From NCBI GenBank assembly GCA_029215795.1, contig JARDYH010000001.1:188177654-188241653 (forward strand): a stretch of DNA of 64,000 nucleotides, written 5' to 3'. The position numbers and the translations under genes were made by a program. The notes under the pieces are model-generated. The model was not told the origin of the DNA and ran no database searches. It saw only the letters and a list, made by a program, of their open reading frames with translations. Of the stretch, positions 45,655-56,908 are shown one piece after another; within the stretch, counting starts at the first letter, position 1; each line of letters opens with the position of its first letter. Source of the stretch: Anniella stebbinsi. Taxonomy: Eukaryota; Chordata; Lepidosauria; Squamata; Anniellidae.

Positions 45655-48390
45655 GAAAGGGGCCGCCTCTCACCTGTGGCGCACCACATGTTTGTGGGGA
45701 ATCAAGTGCTAAATCACTTGTAGATTATCTGTTTATGAGTCAGGGTTTCATATGTAACAGAGCAGCTCCCTCACTGTGATCTACTATATATATTCACTAT
45801 GCACATCTGAAGCTTCTTATCAAGACTAATTTCAATTATTTCTTGCTTAGTGTCTATCTAAGGATGACTAGAAAGCAAGTTAGGTGATAAGGACTGACAC
45901 ACAAGAATAATGAACAAGGAAAAATATCAAGATGATTAGCTGAGTATGTATTTTATGTTCTGTGGCCTTTGAGCCACCATGAACAAGTACTAGGGTTGCC
46001 ACATGGCCAGCATTAAGTTGGCCTGACTGGCTTTTCTGCCTCCCACCTAATTTCTATTTTAAACTCACCCTTGCTATTAGGCAATGATGAATGTTGAATT
46101 TGCATACATTAACATGCAAATGAATAATGACCTTTTCTTCCTCTGAGAAAGTTGGAAACTATGAACTACTGTAATTCCAGAAGGATGATATTCTACTGCA
46201 TTGAGCATGGGTAATCAGGAGAATGTACTCATTTCCCTTGAGTGTAGTCCTTGCAAGTGTCAATTTCATCAATGAGCCTATCACGCTATTGCTCTAGTGT
46301 ACTTCAGGGAAGCAAACTCTAGACTTTTTTTAAAGTCATACTGGCAAATGATTATGTGCCATCTTCAAGTCTCAAGGATTCATAATAAAATCCTATTAGG
46401 GTTTGTTTTTAAATTATTTGGTTTTTTTTTTATTATTATCTGTGATTAGATAGGAATTCAATGAAAATTTTACAACCATTGCAAAATAGAACCATAGCTT
46501 TCAAGATGACATTCCAAGATATTAGAAAAAACATTTTAAACATTGTTAATCATAAACAATTAAATGTTTGTTGACCTAGATTTATTTGGAGCTGGAAACA
46601 GAGGGTTAAAAAGAAAAAGAGAAAACAACCTGCTCCTTTGTCACGGTCCAAACTATTATTGACTTCAGACTGTAACAATGATCTCATATTGTCCTCAGGA
46701 CAGGGAATCTGTTTGGATGGTGATCCAAAGACAGATGAAAGTTTGAAAGCCTGATAAATGATACTGCACCTCTTAAACTCTTATCAATTGGAGTTTGAAT
46801 ATTATGCCAATTTTATACCAATTAAACATGCACACAATCTAAAACCATCTCTTGCATCTACATCATCTAAGATTCCAAGGCATTCCTGTGGCAATTTATT
46901 CTCAATGTCATTAGTTTCAAGACAGTGTTTAAAATCTGATTCTCTAACAGAAGCAGCAACAATAACAAAACCCCTCTTTTCTGCTTCAGAATAAATAAAT
47001 ATTCTTGATAGTATTTGAATGAATTTGAGTTTCTTCACAGGCATAATTCCATATTAGCTGGCAGATACAACAGTTAACAAAATGAAGTGTGATGGACTCT
47101 GATCTCACAGCATCACATATTGCTACAATTCCTCCAATTCCTTACTGTCTGCTAGGAACCTAACTCTGGATAGGCTAAACATTACAACAAGAATTGACAG
47201 AAGAGGCAATAACCTACAGAATTCCTCATGCCATTTGGACAGAGGGACTGACCAACGGCTGTCTGTTCAATGGCATAGTGAAAGAAAGACATAACACTAT
47301 GAGAAATGGAAAAGGAAGCATAAAGTTATGCTGGCCAACAGGAAAGCCAACTGTAAACTATTGCAGTAATTCTGAGGCCCAAGTTTGTGGAATGCTGGTC
47401 AATCTTGGTGTCCTTGGAGGAAAAAACAGGATACAAATGTATCAAATACATTCTGGAAGTTTGTTCTTTTAGCCAAACTGGAAGGAGAAACACAACATTC
47501 CTTACTCACATTAGAACTGATGGCCATAGGTTGAGAGGTTCTTTAAGACCATGCATAGTCTGTTGTCTATTTTGGAGGTTTTAAGGGAATGGAGCATTAA
47601 TGCCCTTTTGTTTGATCTTGGCTACCACTGTGGTAAAGACTTTACCACTGTGCTGGGGCTGCATACGTGTGTGAGCTATGGCAGAATCAAACACTTCTGG
47701 GGACTTCTGCAGAGGTAGTGGTGGTGGAAGGAGAGGTAGGAAACTCACTGCACGCTTGCTATTGTCCTGGGTATATTGCTAATACAAAAATGCAGAAATA
47801 ACATATGGTACAGAAAGCTAGAATATCAGGCAGATGGATTTAACCTAGACTTCTTCATGATTTGCATGCATTCCACGTGCAAGGATTTTTTAAAAACACA
47901 TGGGAACGTTCAAAAACGTGATTCCCTTATCTGTTCCCCAAAATTACTGTACACATGCTATCTGTGCATGTTCAAATCTTGCCATAGCTTTTATTTAAAC
48001 TTATGAACTCATATCAGTCTTAATATTTTTTTCCCACGAACTCTGGTCAGTCCCATACCATCATGGAGAATCTGTACTCCAAGGGACAAAGGCAGATTTC
48101 TTAGCCCCTAACACAACTTCATCAATGGTTTCCCTTGTCGTTATTACCAAGCCTGGTAAAGAGTGATTCTAAATGTGCTATTTCGGTTGTTGATTGTCTC
48201 TGCTCAGCTGACTAATCTGCTAATTTCAGTTTTGGTTGCTTCTGCAGTGGTGATTTTATATTTTTCTATTTCTATTTGTAATTTTTACTTCCCTTACAAC
48301 ATAGCATAAAAATGCAGTGGGCGGCTGCAGACGAAACAGAGCTTTCCATCCCTCCTAACTAGCCCCCAACAGGAGGGCTGTCTGCACAAT
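45655..48390. other. Low-repeat sequence; candidate conserved block at 46,080-46,330
   Basis: There is no gene and few repeat marks apart from a SINE-like tail at 47,400-47,445 (CTTGGAGGAAAAAACAGGATACAAATG). The block at 46,080-46,330 has paired octamer-like words (ATTTGCATA, ATGCAAATG) and no simple repeats. Conservation is not shown. Confidence 0.25.
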
Positions 48391-48396
48391 ATGGCA

Positions 48397-48690
48397 GTGT
48401 TCAGACAACACGATAGTCAACGGCAGGGTAGTAATCAACTCGACAGTTGTTTATCTAGGGGGTACTCCCCACACAACATGATAATAATCGACTGTGATAT
48501 GGATTACGATCACTCATCCCCCGCCCTCTCTCTCCACTCAGTTCTCCTGCTAGTGTCCCATCAGCCATTGCTGCCGAATATCTATCCTGTCGGCTAGAAT
48601 ATCCCATTCCAAGAAGCTGCAGTGCACACTTTTGTGAGGGGGCTGTCAAGAGTTGTGTATTGCCAGATCCAAATATGACAGGAGTAGAAA
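48397..48690 (+). mobile_element. Truncated TIR element, GTTCAGACAACAC family
   Basis: It starts GTGTTCAGACAACACGATAGTCAA. From there it follows the 43,903 element: GGGGGTACTCCCCACACAACATGAT against GGGGGTACTCCCCACATAACATGAT, then CCCATCAGCCATTG in both. The right terminus is missing. Confidence 0.65.
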
Positions 48691-48777
48691 ACTTTGGTGG
48701 TCTGGCCATACTCCATGGGATGCTGAACACACTTCAAGCTAAATTTGACCATTTTAGAGATCTGTAGTGCTAAAATC

Positions 48778-49800
48778 TAGGGGTGTGCATGCCAGAAATT
48801 AATTGTATCGTTATCGGAAATCACTTTTTTTTAAAAAAAAAATCAGATCCGATTATATTGAGGTTTAACGTATCGAATCGTAGCAGACATCCAATAATTA
48901 TCGGATATCCGATATTTAATTCGGAGCCCTACTTTGCCCTATAGAGTTGATGTTTGAGACGGAAAGGCCTAAAAGTTCAGTATTTTAAATGCTACAGACT
49001 TGAAACTTGGTCACAGTTCTTATGGGATATGCCTAAGTATGTGTATTAAATTTCAGAACAATCCCTCCAACCATGTATTTTATATGAACTTTTTAAACAT
49101 CGTTTAACTTCTGACAGCTCAGAATGACAGCTCACCACATGCATTCAGAGATCTGTCAAAAAAGGTGCATGATGTTTAAAAAGTTCATATAAAATATGGG
49201 GTGAAGGGATTGTTCTGAAATTTGGCACATATGTGTAGCAACATGTTCTAGACATGTATATTAAATTTAAGATCAATCCATCCAACCCTCGATTTTATAT
49301 GATTTTTTTTAAACACCGTGCAACTTTATTGACAGCATGTTGACCGGGCCGCCATGCTGTCAAAATACTTCTTGTCTGTTTTTTTCCCCATAGGCTTGCA
49401 TTGGGGAAAATATGTGCATAACTTTTTTATTTGGAATGATAATGACATGAAACTTGGGGAGTCAGGTCTAGCAAGATCCAATCCGCAATGTCCAAAAAGT
49501 TTCATGTCTCTATCTTTTCAAATTAAAAAGTTATAGGGGGTTCCCCAAAAGCCCCACCCCCCACTGTAACTTCTTCATTCTAAAAGATAAAAACTTGAAA
49601 CTCGTGGGACATTGATGTGTGAAAAAAAACCAGAGCAATAACTCAAACCCTTGATTTTATATGAATTTCTTAAAGATCATGCTAGTTCTGACAGCTGGTT
49701 GACTGGGCCTTCAAGTTGCTTTTGTACCACGATCTTTAAGAAATTCATATAAAATTGAGGGTTTGAGCAATTGCTCTGATTTTTTTTCACACATGACTAA
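48778..49800. mobile_element. Modular fold-back element with TAGGGGTGTGCA terminus
   Basis: The left end TAGGGGTGTGCATG resembles the 56,909 terminus. It is followed by a TCGGAT/ATCCGAT-rich stretch (48,800-48,930), as in that element. A module of about 63 bases (consensus around ATTTTATATGAA-x-TTTTTAAA-x-ATC) then appears five times: 49,041 (+), 49,168 (-), 49,258 (+), 49,617 (+) and 49,728 (-). It forms two long stem-loops (49,041-49,103 with 49,168-49,230; 49,615-49,681 with 49,728-49,795). A smaller one is GACAGCATG...CATGCTGTC at 49,332-49,363. The segment TTTTCCCCATAGGCTTGCATTG (49,383) also occurs as an arm in the 56,909 element. There is no coding. The right terminus is not visible. 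Confidence 0.6.
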
Positions 49801-49802
49801 CC

Positions 49803-49872
49803 AGAACCCATCTTCAGCTGTGGGGGACAGTGCAACAAGGCACAGTGGGCCAAATGTTGCCCATCCCTGATA
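49803..49872 (-). mobile_element. hAT-like end fragment
   Basis: The complement reads CAGGGATGGGCAACATTTGGCCC, a form of the terminal inverted repeat common to hAT-type elements of vertebrates. Only one end is seen. Confidence 0.5.
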
Positions 49873-51470
49873 AGAAAATATATATGCCATTTTCCAACAG
49901 GAAGAAACCTGTTCAGGTTCATTTAATAGCAGATCATAATTAACAAATGTAATGACTCAACACATTGAAATTCCAAGGTCAAGTGTAGGAAATGGATATG
50001 TGACATCCTTGCTTCTGCCGATGGAATCGGTTTGATTCACAAAAGTATAACCTTAAAACAAGCCCCCCCTTTACTCATCAACCCTAAACAGAATACACAG
50101 TAGCTTAAGAAGTTTGAAACTAAATCAGGAAAAGTCAAGAGACCCATGATGAATGTTATCATAAATCCTCTTACCATTGCAAACCAAGCAACATTTCTGC
50201 CACAGTCGGTTTGCTTTTAAAGCGGGTTCTTCCTTTGGAATTCATAATATGACTTCTCTGGAGTTTATATTACTCAGTACAATGATAAGAAAACATTTTT
50301 AATTGAGTCTTAAAGCACAAGTTAGGCAAAAATATAGTAAAAACATTTCATTTCTCCAGTTTAGACCTACTGATTCCATATAAACTCAAGTAATAGTGTC
50401 TTCTCCTACAGTGTTCCTAACAAGCAAAAAACCCCCCACAAAACAAAAAGACTGCCTTTTCTAAACATTGGAAGGCTGTCACAAAGTAAAAGATATCATT
50501 CTAGCTCATGCTCCTTCAGCTAAAACAATTTACAGATACTCATATCCATGTAGCTTTGCTTGTTCTGCTTATTCACCTCAGCCTTACAAGAATAACTTAG
50601 AAATCTCTCATTATCAAGACTGGCACAGCTATGCTGCATCCCTAGTATTGTAGCAGAAGGAAGTCATAGGCTGAAACAAATGTGTTTTGTTATCATGTAC
50701 AGCACATTCCTATGCATATTTAATCAGAAGAGCTACTGAGTTCTTTCCCCCCATTTTTTAAAAATAATTTTCTATACTGCTATAATCAATAGAGTTATTG
50801 ATGTCAATATATTTACTCCCATGCAATGAGCACAGGATTGTAGTTTATAAGGTAATAGAAAAAAACCTGTCATAGTTTCTATACTGTACTTGAAGCACGT
50901 TAGTACTTCAAGTACGGTAAAGAGCAGTACAGATACACAAGGACCCAATTTCTTGACTACAAGAACTCCTGGCAAAGCCAAAACTCTTACCTTGTTTGAA
51001 AATAAAATGCAGAAGTATGTTCCACTGCACCCATTATATTTTAACAAATGCTATCACACAGCTATATGGTAACATAGCAGTTAGACACTTACCTATTATC
51101 AAGTGATTCTCAGGAATATGGTTCTCAGATACCTTTGAGCTCAAAAGGGACAAGCTCTTGTAAGTAAAAAGCCTGTCCATTGGAAATACACCCCCCTTTT
51201 GTTGAAACATAAGTTTCTCTCCCCCAAAACAAAGTGAACCATCTTTGAGTTTGGTCAAGGCCAAAGATTATACAAGCAAGGGTTTTCATCACCAATAGTC
51301 TCCCTTTCAGTCTATAAAGCCTGTATAACATTATTTGCAACTTAGAATGGGATCTGGGCCATATGCCACACCAGTCGTGTAAAACAGAGCAGAAAGACAA
51401 TTCACTGTGCCATACAGATAAACAAGAGAAAAGAAGGAAAATGTATTGCTCACAAGAATAAGATGTTGTA
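49873..51470. other. Anonymous sequence
   Basis: No gene recognised. A short lizard repeat remnant is possible at about 50,699-50,740. Confidence 0.3.
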
Positions 51471-51479
51471 GCCTAAAGA

Positions 51480-52470
51480 CTTCTGATTCAAAAGTTATTT
51501 ATGCTGCTTCCGTGGCATCTGATCAAAGTGGCAGCTAAGTTTGTAACTTAGGACAGTAACTGTCCTTCAATAGTCTATTTGTAAGAACATCCGTCCCTAA
51601 GAGCAGACACCATTTCCTGTAAAAGGCAGGTAACATATCATTAATGATGTCCATTGTTTCAGAAGCTGACAAGAGAAAGAGGCGCAATGCCAGAGCTTTT
51701 CATTTGCATCATAAATTTATCCTCCATGAAATGCATGTCAGTAGAAAACAAGCATTTTGAGGATCACACATGAGGCTGCAATATTGGGGGGAAATGGTTA
51801 AAGAGCCATCCCTATCCAAAACAGGTTATAGTCCACATTGAGTAACTAGACTTTTTTTTTAAGAAATAGGTATCACCATGAAAAAGATAAAGCACCTACT
51901 CTTTAAACCCCTTCAACTTTTGACATGTACAAAGTGTGTTATTCGAGATGAGCATATGTGTGTGTGCATACACACATTGTGTGTATTATATGTGTAATAA
52001 TAATAATAATAAAAAGAAAGAAACCCCATCTAAGGTACCCAGAGTGTAGCTAATGGGATTTGACGCTGGCTTTAATTTTAATGAAGAAAGTTGCCAGTAG
52101 CAACAAAACTGTCAGTAGCAGCCAAGCACCATTAATAAAGGCCCAGACAACATTAGTGCCACAGCAACAGTACAAAAGGTTCCTCCCCGGTTCATGCTGT
52201 GCTAAATTGGCTGCCCAATTTTTCTTAAGTGTCCATACTATTTAGAAGACAATTTATTAATTTTTGTCATCCATTGTCAGTTGACAGGCCATCATTTTAT
52301 ATCCCGAACTTTAGACAAAAATTAATTGAAAAGACTGATAGTATTTATGAGGGATATTATTTGTCAATTATGGTTTCTGTTATTTAATATCACGTTAATG
52401 TCAGAGTTCCCTACACTTAGATGTGATCAGGAAATCTTGCATCATTTGAATATTAGTTCTATAAAAAACA
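51480..52470. other. Candidate cluster of conserved non-coding DNA
   Basis: Nearly 1 kb with almost no repeat marks (one short (AAT)n at 51,998-52,011). The stretch 51,640-51,720 carries CATTAATGATG, CCATTGTTTC and CATTTGCATCA in close succession (homeodomain-, SOX- and octamer-like). The stretch 52,080-52,400 carries TTTGTCAATTATGG and AGTTGACAGG. The sites are read by eye, and function and conservation are not shown. Confidence 0.3.
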
Positions 52471-53405
52471 TATAAAGCCTTTCCATAACACTCAATCAGT
52501 AAATCTTAATATTGGCTCTAAAAATATGTTAACATTGCAACAGACAAAAGCATATATTAGCAGTCTTGGATTTTTAAAATCACCAGCTAGGGCAGTGCAC
52601 ACAATTTCTTATTTACAAAAATAACTTAGTCATCAAAAATTGGCAATTTGTTACTTGCCAAAACATCTAATTACTATGTATACTTACCCACCATGCCCCC
52701 ACTCTTCTACTCTTTGATATAAGCACTTTTTTAAATAGTATGTTCTATGGAGTTAAGTGCTTGCAATTGTAAATGTTACTTCTAATTCTTCCTGTACTCT
52801 ATGCCAAATTAGCAGTCAATATGTTGTGACTGTCAGATCAAACCATACTGAGACTAATTTATAAGTTAACTGACTCCATCATACCGCCTTTCCAGACTCC
52901 ACAATCACCCAATGCCCATTCAATATTGTGAAGAAATACAAATGCAAGGAGTCTGCAGACAACTCGAACCACTTAAGAAACGATGATGTAGGATAGAGAT
53001 TTATCCCGTGCTTAATTTTTCCAAGGAAAATTTCCCATTTTATAAGTTCATACATATCAAATAGATGCCAATTGCAAATAAAAACTTAGGCAAGCTTGGG
53101 AGTTTCAAAGTTGTCATTAATGTTTTTCCCGAGAAGGTATGCCACTGAAATAAATATATGTCTCAGAGTGAAATGTTACCGAGTAGTGACAGTTACAACC
53201 TCAATGGAAGAGAGATGGATTCTGGAAATAGATGAGTTGCTGTCCACATATCATGTCCAGTTCTTTATTAGTGTTAACTGTTTTCAGTACCATTTGTTTT
53301 TTCTTAAATTTAAACAATGCAAGAGAAGTACACGCTATTGCCTTTAAATATCTATATGTATTCCAATGAAAAAGTCTACACAATACAACATTTAAATAAC
53401 ACCAA
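52471..53405. other. Anonymous sequence
   Basis: AT-rich, no recognised feature. Confidence 0.35.
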
Positions 53406-53408
53406 GTC

Positions 53409-54288
53409 TGGGTTTGGATGTCACGATAACCTACACTGGGTAAGCCACAATGGCTTATTAACCCATGGTGGGTTATTGTGTCGTCTGTCAGGGATTTTTT
53501 TAACCAACGATGGCTTATTTGATCAGAATAACCCACTCTGATAACCCATGTTCTGCAATAGGGTTTATTTAAAGCATTGTGGGTTATCGTGTCATCTGGT
53601 AGTCACCATGGGTTATTTTGGTCACCTAAAGAGTTGTGAGGCAACAGCAGGTAAAATCGTTTACCCTTTAATGGTACTTGGAACAAGTAAAAGAACTAAG
53701 CCAGTACTGTCTATGGGGGGGGGGGGGATGCACAATTTTGCTTTTGTGCTATAGCTATATAGTGCTTTAGCGGTACTTGGAACAAATTAAAGTGACCAAG
53801 CCAGCAGCATTAGTGGGAGGAAATGTGCAATTTCCCTACTGGGAACACATTAAAGTGACCAAGCCAGCAATGTCTATTTTGTGCACCCAGGATTTTAATT
53901 CCTTTCAGAGTTAGTGCACAGGATTTTGATGGTGCATTGAGTGCCTCCTGACTAGGAGAGGCTGTGTGTGAAGCTTGGCCCCGATCCTGCAAACTTCCAA
54001 GGGTTTGTTTATGCCACCACCACCCCCTTTTGGGTACACCTGGGATTTCACTCCTTGTAGCCCCTGCTATATTGTATCAATTGCTGAAACAACACCACTA
54101 TTTGGATGGGAAGATTGCAGCAGGGCAGGGTTGGGGGGGGGGGAAGGGTCAGGCTAGATAGAGTAGCTTAGTAAGCTGCGTACAGTAGCTTTTTAGCCTG
54201 GTCATGTGAAGGGACATTATTTTAAAAATAAGCTACTATAAGTAGCTTATTAAGCCACCATGGCTTAAAGTGACATCCGAACACAACC
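53409..54288. mobile_element. TIR element (880 bp), GGATGTCAC family
   Basis: Ends GGGTTTGGATGTCACGATAACC and the complement of GGTTGTGTTCGGATGTCACTTTAAG are imperfect inverted repeats. Subterminal text (AAGCCACAATGGCTTATTAA against TTATTAAGCCACCATGGCTTA) pairs again. Inside, a segment around ACTTGGAACAA...AA(A/G)TGACCAAGCCAGCA repeats three times, starting near 53,671, 53,772 and 53,837. There is no coding frame. It is related in style to the elements at 34,903 and 43,903, whose ends carry GTTCAGACAACAC. Confidence 0.65.
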
Positions 54289-54755
54289 TAAGTGTGATTT
54301 AATTTCCCCACTTAAATATTTAAGGTCAAATACTTGTGGTGTATTGGGACAAAAAGTAAAACTGTATTTAGCAAACAAAAAGTAAAGTAAATATATTAAA
54401 TTGGATCACTATCTAGAGCATTAGATTTTTTTCTGATGCAAACTGAAAACATCCAAATGCAAATTACTGTAATTTGTATAGGAGAATCTTCAGTTCAAAA
54501 TTCTCTGGAAAACCCACATCACATCCCTATTCAGATCTATGAGAAAATGAACTATATTTCCAATCCAAACTTTTCAAGCATATTTTTAAAAATATAGCCC
54601 ATATTCAGCGAGGCAACAAAAAAATAAAAGAAACTTTGACAGCAAACACCCATTCACTTGTAACATATACAACTTACCTGGTTCTCAAGATTAAAGACCT
54701 GCATCACTGAGAACACATCAGATGTGTAACCAGAAGACCTACTAGAAAAGCAGAA
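54289..54755. other. Anonymous AT-rich sequence
   Basis: No recognisable feature. Confidence 0.35.
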
Positions 54756-54756
54756 G

Positions 54757-54915
54757 TGGCCATGGCTCAGTGACAGAGCATATCCTTTGCATGCAAATGG
54801 TCCCACGTTTGATCCCCGGCATCTCCAGGCATGGCAAGAAAAACTCTTGCCTGAAATCCTGGCAATACTGGTCTAGATAGGCCAGTGCTCTGACTTTCCA
54901 TGTTCCTATGTACCA
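54757..54915 (+). mobile_element. tRNA-derived SINE (MIR-like lizard family)
   Basis: The head has an A-box-like GGCTCAGTGACAGAGCA and a B-box-like GTTTGATCCCC, with GCATGCAAATGGTCCCACG between. The body has CATCTCCAGG, TTGCCTGAAATCCTGGC and CTAGATAGGCCAGTGCTCTGACT, close to the form at 34,786 and the complement at 63,775. It is a Pol III type retroposon, not a functional tRNA gene: the body continues well past a tRNA end. Confidence 0.8.
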
Positions 54916-55318
54916 GCTTCACGGTTGCACAAAGAATGGCAAACTTGCTAAAGTTCATATTTTGTATTTCAGCCTCCAATTTATTTGCACTAGTGGGGTG
55001 GAGACCACGAATAAGCCTGGAATTAATGCAAGCATAAAACCATTAGCCCTTAAAGGAGTTTTCTATCAGGAACAATTTCTGAGAACTAGTAACACCAGGG
55101 ACACCTGATCTGAAAAGGAGTATAAGGAGACTTTCATACAGCTGTTGAAAGCAAACTGCTTTCAAAGTCCTTGTTATGCATATGCTATATACCCTATAAT
55201 AGTCATAATGCCAGCATTAAGAAATATGTGGAGAAGCAACAAATTGCAGAGGTACCAGAACTGTACATACCTGCCTAGTTAAAGAAACAATTATGACGTT
55301 TTGAAGACTTAACAGCAC
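54916..55318. other. Anonymous sequence
   Basis: No recognisable feature. Confidence 0.3.
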
Positions 55319-55319
55319 A

Positions 55320-55386
55320 GCAGATGGAAGGGGAAGGGTTGGACTCGATGGCCCCTTTGAACTCTACTATTCTATGATTCTATGAA
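55320..55386 (+). mobile_element. CR1 3' terminus with ATTCTATG repeats
   Basis: GGGTTGGACTCGATGGCCCC and the end ACTATTCTATGATTCTATGA are the classic CR1 3' end with its 8-base tandem (ATTCTATG). Only about 65 bases remain. Confidence 0.85.
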
Positions 55387-55389
55387 CCA

Positions 55390-56900
55390 GAAATTATGGT
55401 TTTGTAACAGACTCCCTTCCAAAAGGCACACATCGCGTTTTGCCCTGTGCAGAAGTTAAACTGATTTCTCTTCATCGAGTTATGCAGATCAAAGACTCTC
55501 AGGTGCTCACAATGACATTCCTTAAACCTAAACAAAAACCATGCAAACCTTTTCTAGAGGTAAAGAAGGAAGACCAAAGATGTTACCTCCAGATGGCTTT
55601 TTCTCCTGCCCCAGTAGTGACAAATAGGAATCAGAGGCACAGAGGACTGGCCCTATCTGAGGCACAATGAGCTGTGTAGCGAACCAGGCTTGGCAGCAGA
55701 ACATGTTCCTCACCTGCTGCCTTGCAGGTCTGCCCAATGCTTCTGCCGTGTATATCCCCACCCACCAGACAGTCATGGAGCACCACCATCACTTTGCAAC
55801 TGCGGCACATGTTGTTTTAACTTTACATAGTATTTGCCACTGCACGAAGCAGCTGGTAGTGCTTCAGGGCACCCATGGCTTGCACTGAGGAAAGTACAAT
55901 AGCTTGTAACTAAAAAAGGAAGAGTTGCACTTCACCCATGCTATGAAGCTTTCACATCACGCCTTCCTACTTCACATTGTGTCTGCCAAAACGTCACTCC
56001 TACAGAAAAACATGTTTCCTTCACGACTGCAGGCCCTCAAACCTGCTGAGGGAAACTTACTGAAATTGGAAGAGTCTCATTTTCACTCAGTCTAGGGAAT
56101 TTGCAAACCAATGATTATGTGCTACTCTTGGTAATCTTTCTGGATTAGATCAGCACTGGTATCCACTCTACAACTATACTACAAAGGAACGATGCAAATG
56201 CATTGAAAGAGCAGGATGTAAGCTTTCTTAAATACATAAATAAATTCATTATTATTATTTTCTTCCGTTATTATATTCCATATTACATCACAGACTGCCC
56301 TTTTCTTGGCATGGCATCTGGCAAATATCAACATTGTACCTGTTATTTCTTTGAGGTTTTCAAGCTTCCTTCATTGTATTATTTAGAAGTTCCAGTTTCT
56401 TAAATTATGTCTTTCTACCTTAACTTTGGCATTTTAGTGCTTTAAAACTAAAACAAACGAAAACAGCAACATCATCATCAAGTTAGGCAATTATTATTAG
56501 CTCCACTCATAGCTATCATAAAATACAAGGAAATATATTACTCCTCAAACTAATACAAATTTAGGCATGAACGCACTAGGTTTACTCAGGTGCTCAAATG
56601 TTCTAACTGCAGACAAAGCATGTCAGAAGTACACACTGGTTCAAATCAGCAGTGATGCATGATGAATCAATCACTTGGGAAGACAAGTAATTTCTAACAA
56701 TGTGGGTTAAATTCACAGTGAACATTCAAATAATCAAATCAGTTAATGTTAAAAACTATCAACTGGGGAAATAGGGTATGCCTCAAAAACAAAAGATATA
56801 CTGATAGTAACAAGAGGAAGGAAAGGAGATAACTGGGATTTTATTTTCAATGGACAGAAATGTTTTTCAGTTGTATAGAAGAATAGAACCCAAAAGCAAT
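55390..56900. other. Anonymous sequence
   Basis: No gene or clear repeat. Short frames at 55,440-55,888 are not recognised. Confidence 0.3.
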
Positions 56901-56908
56901 GTTTGTAC
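56901..56908. repeat. Target-site duplication, left (GTTTGTAC)
   Basis: Exact 8-bp copy at 58,999-59,006. Eight-base duplications are typical of hAT transposition. Confidence 0.85.

Noticed and set aside
54757..54830. tRNA gene
   Set aside because: A- and B-box-like words are present, but the sequence continues into a SINE body and the cloverleaf is not kept.
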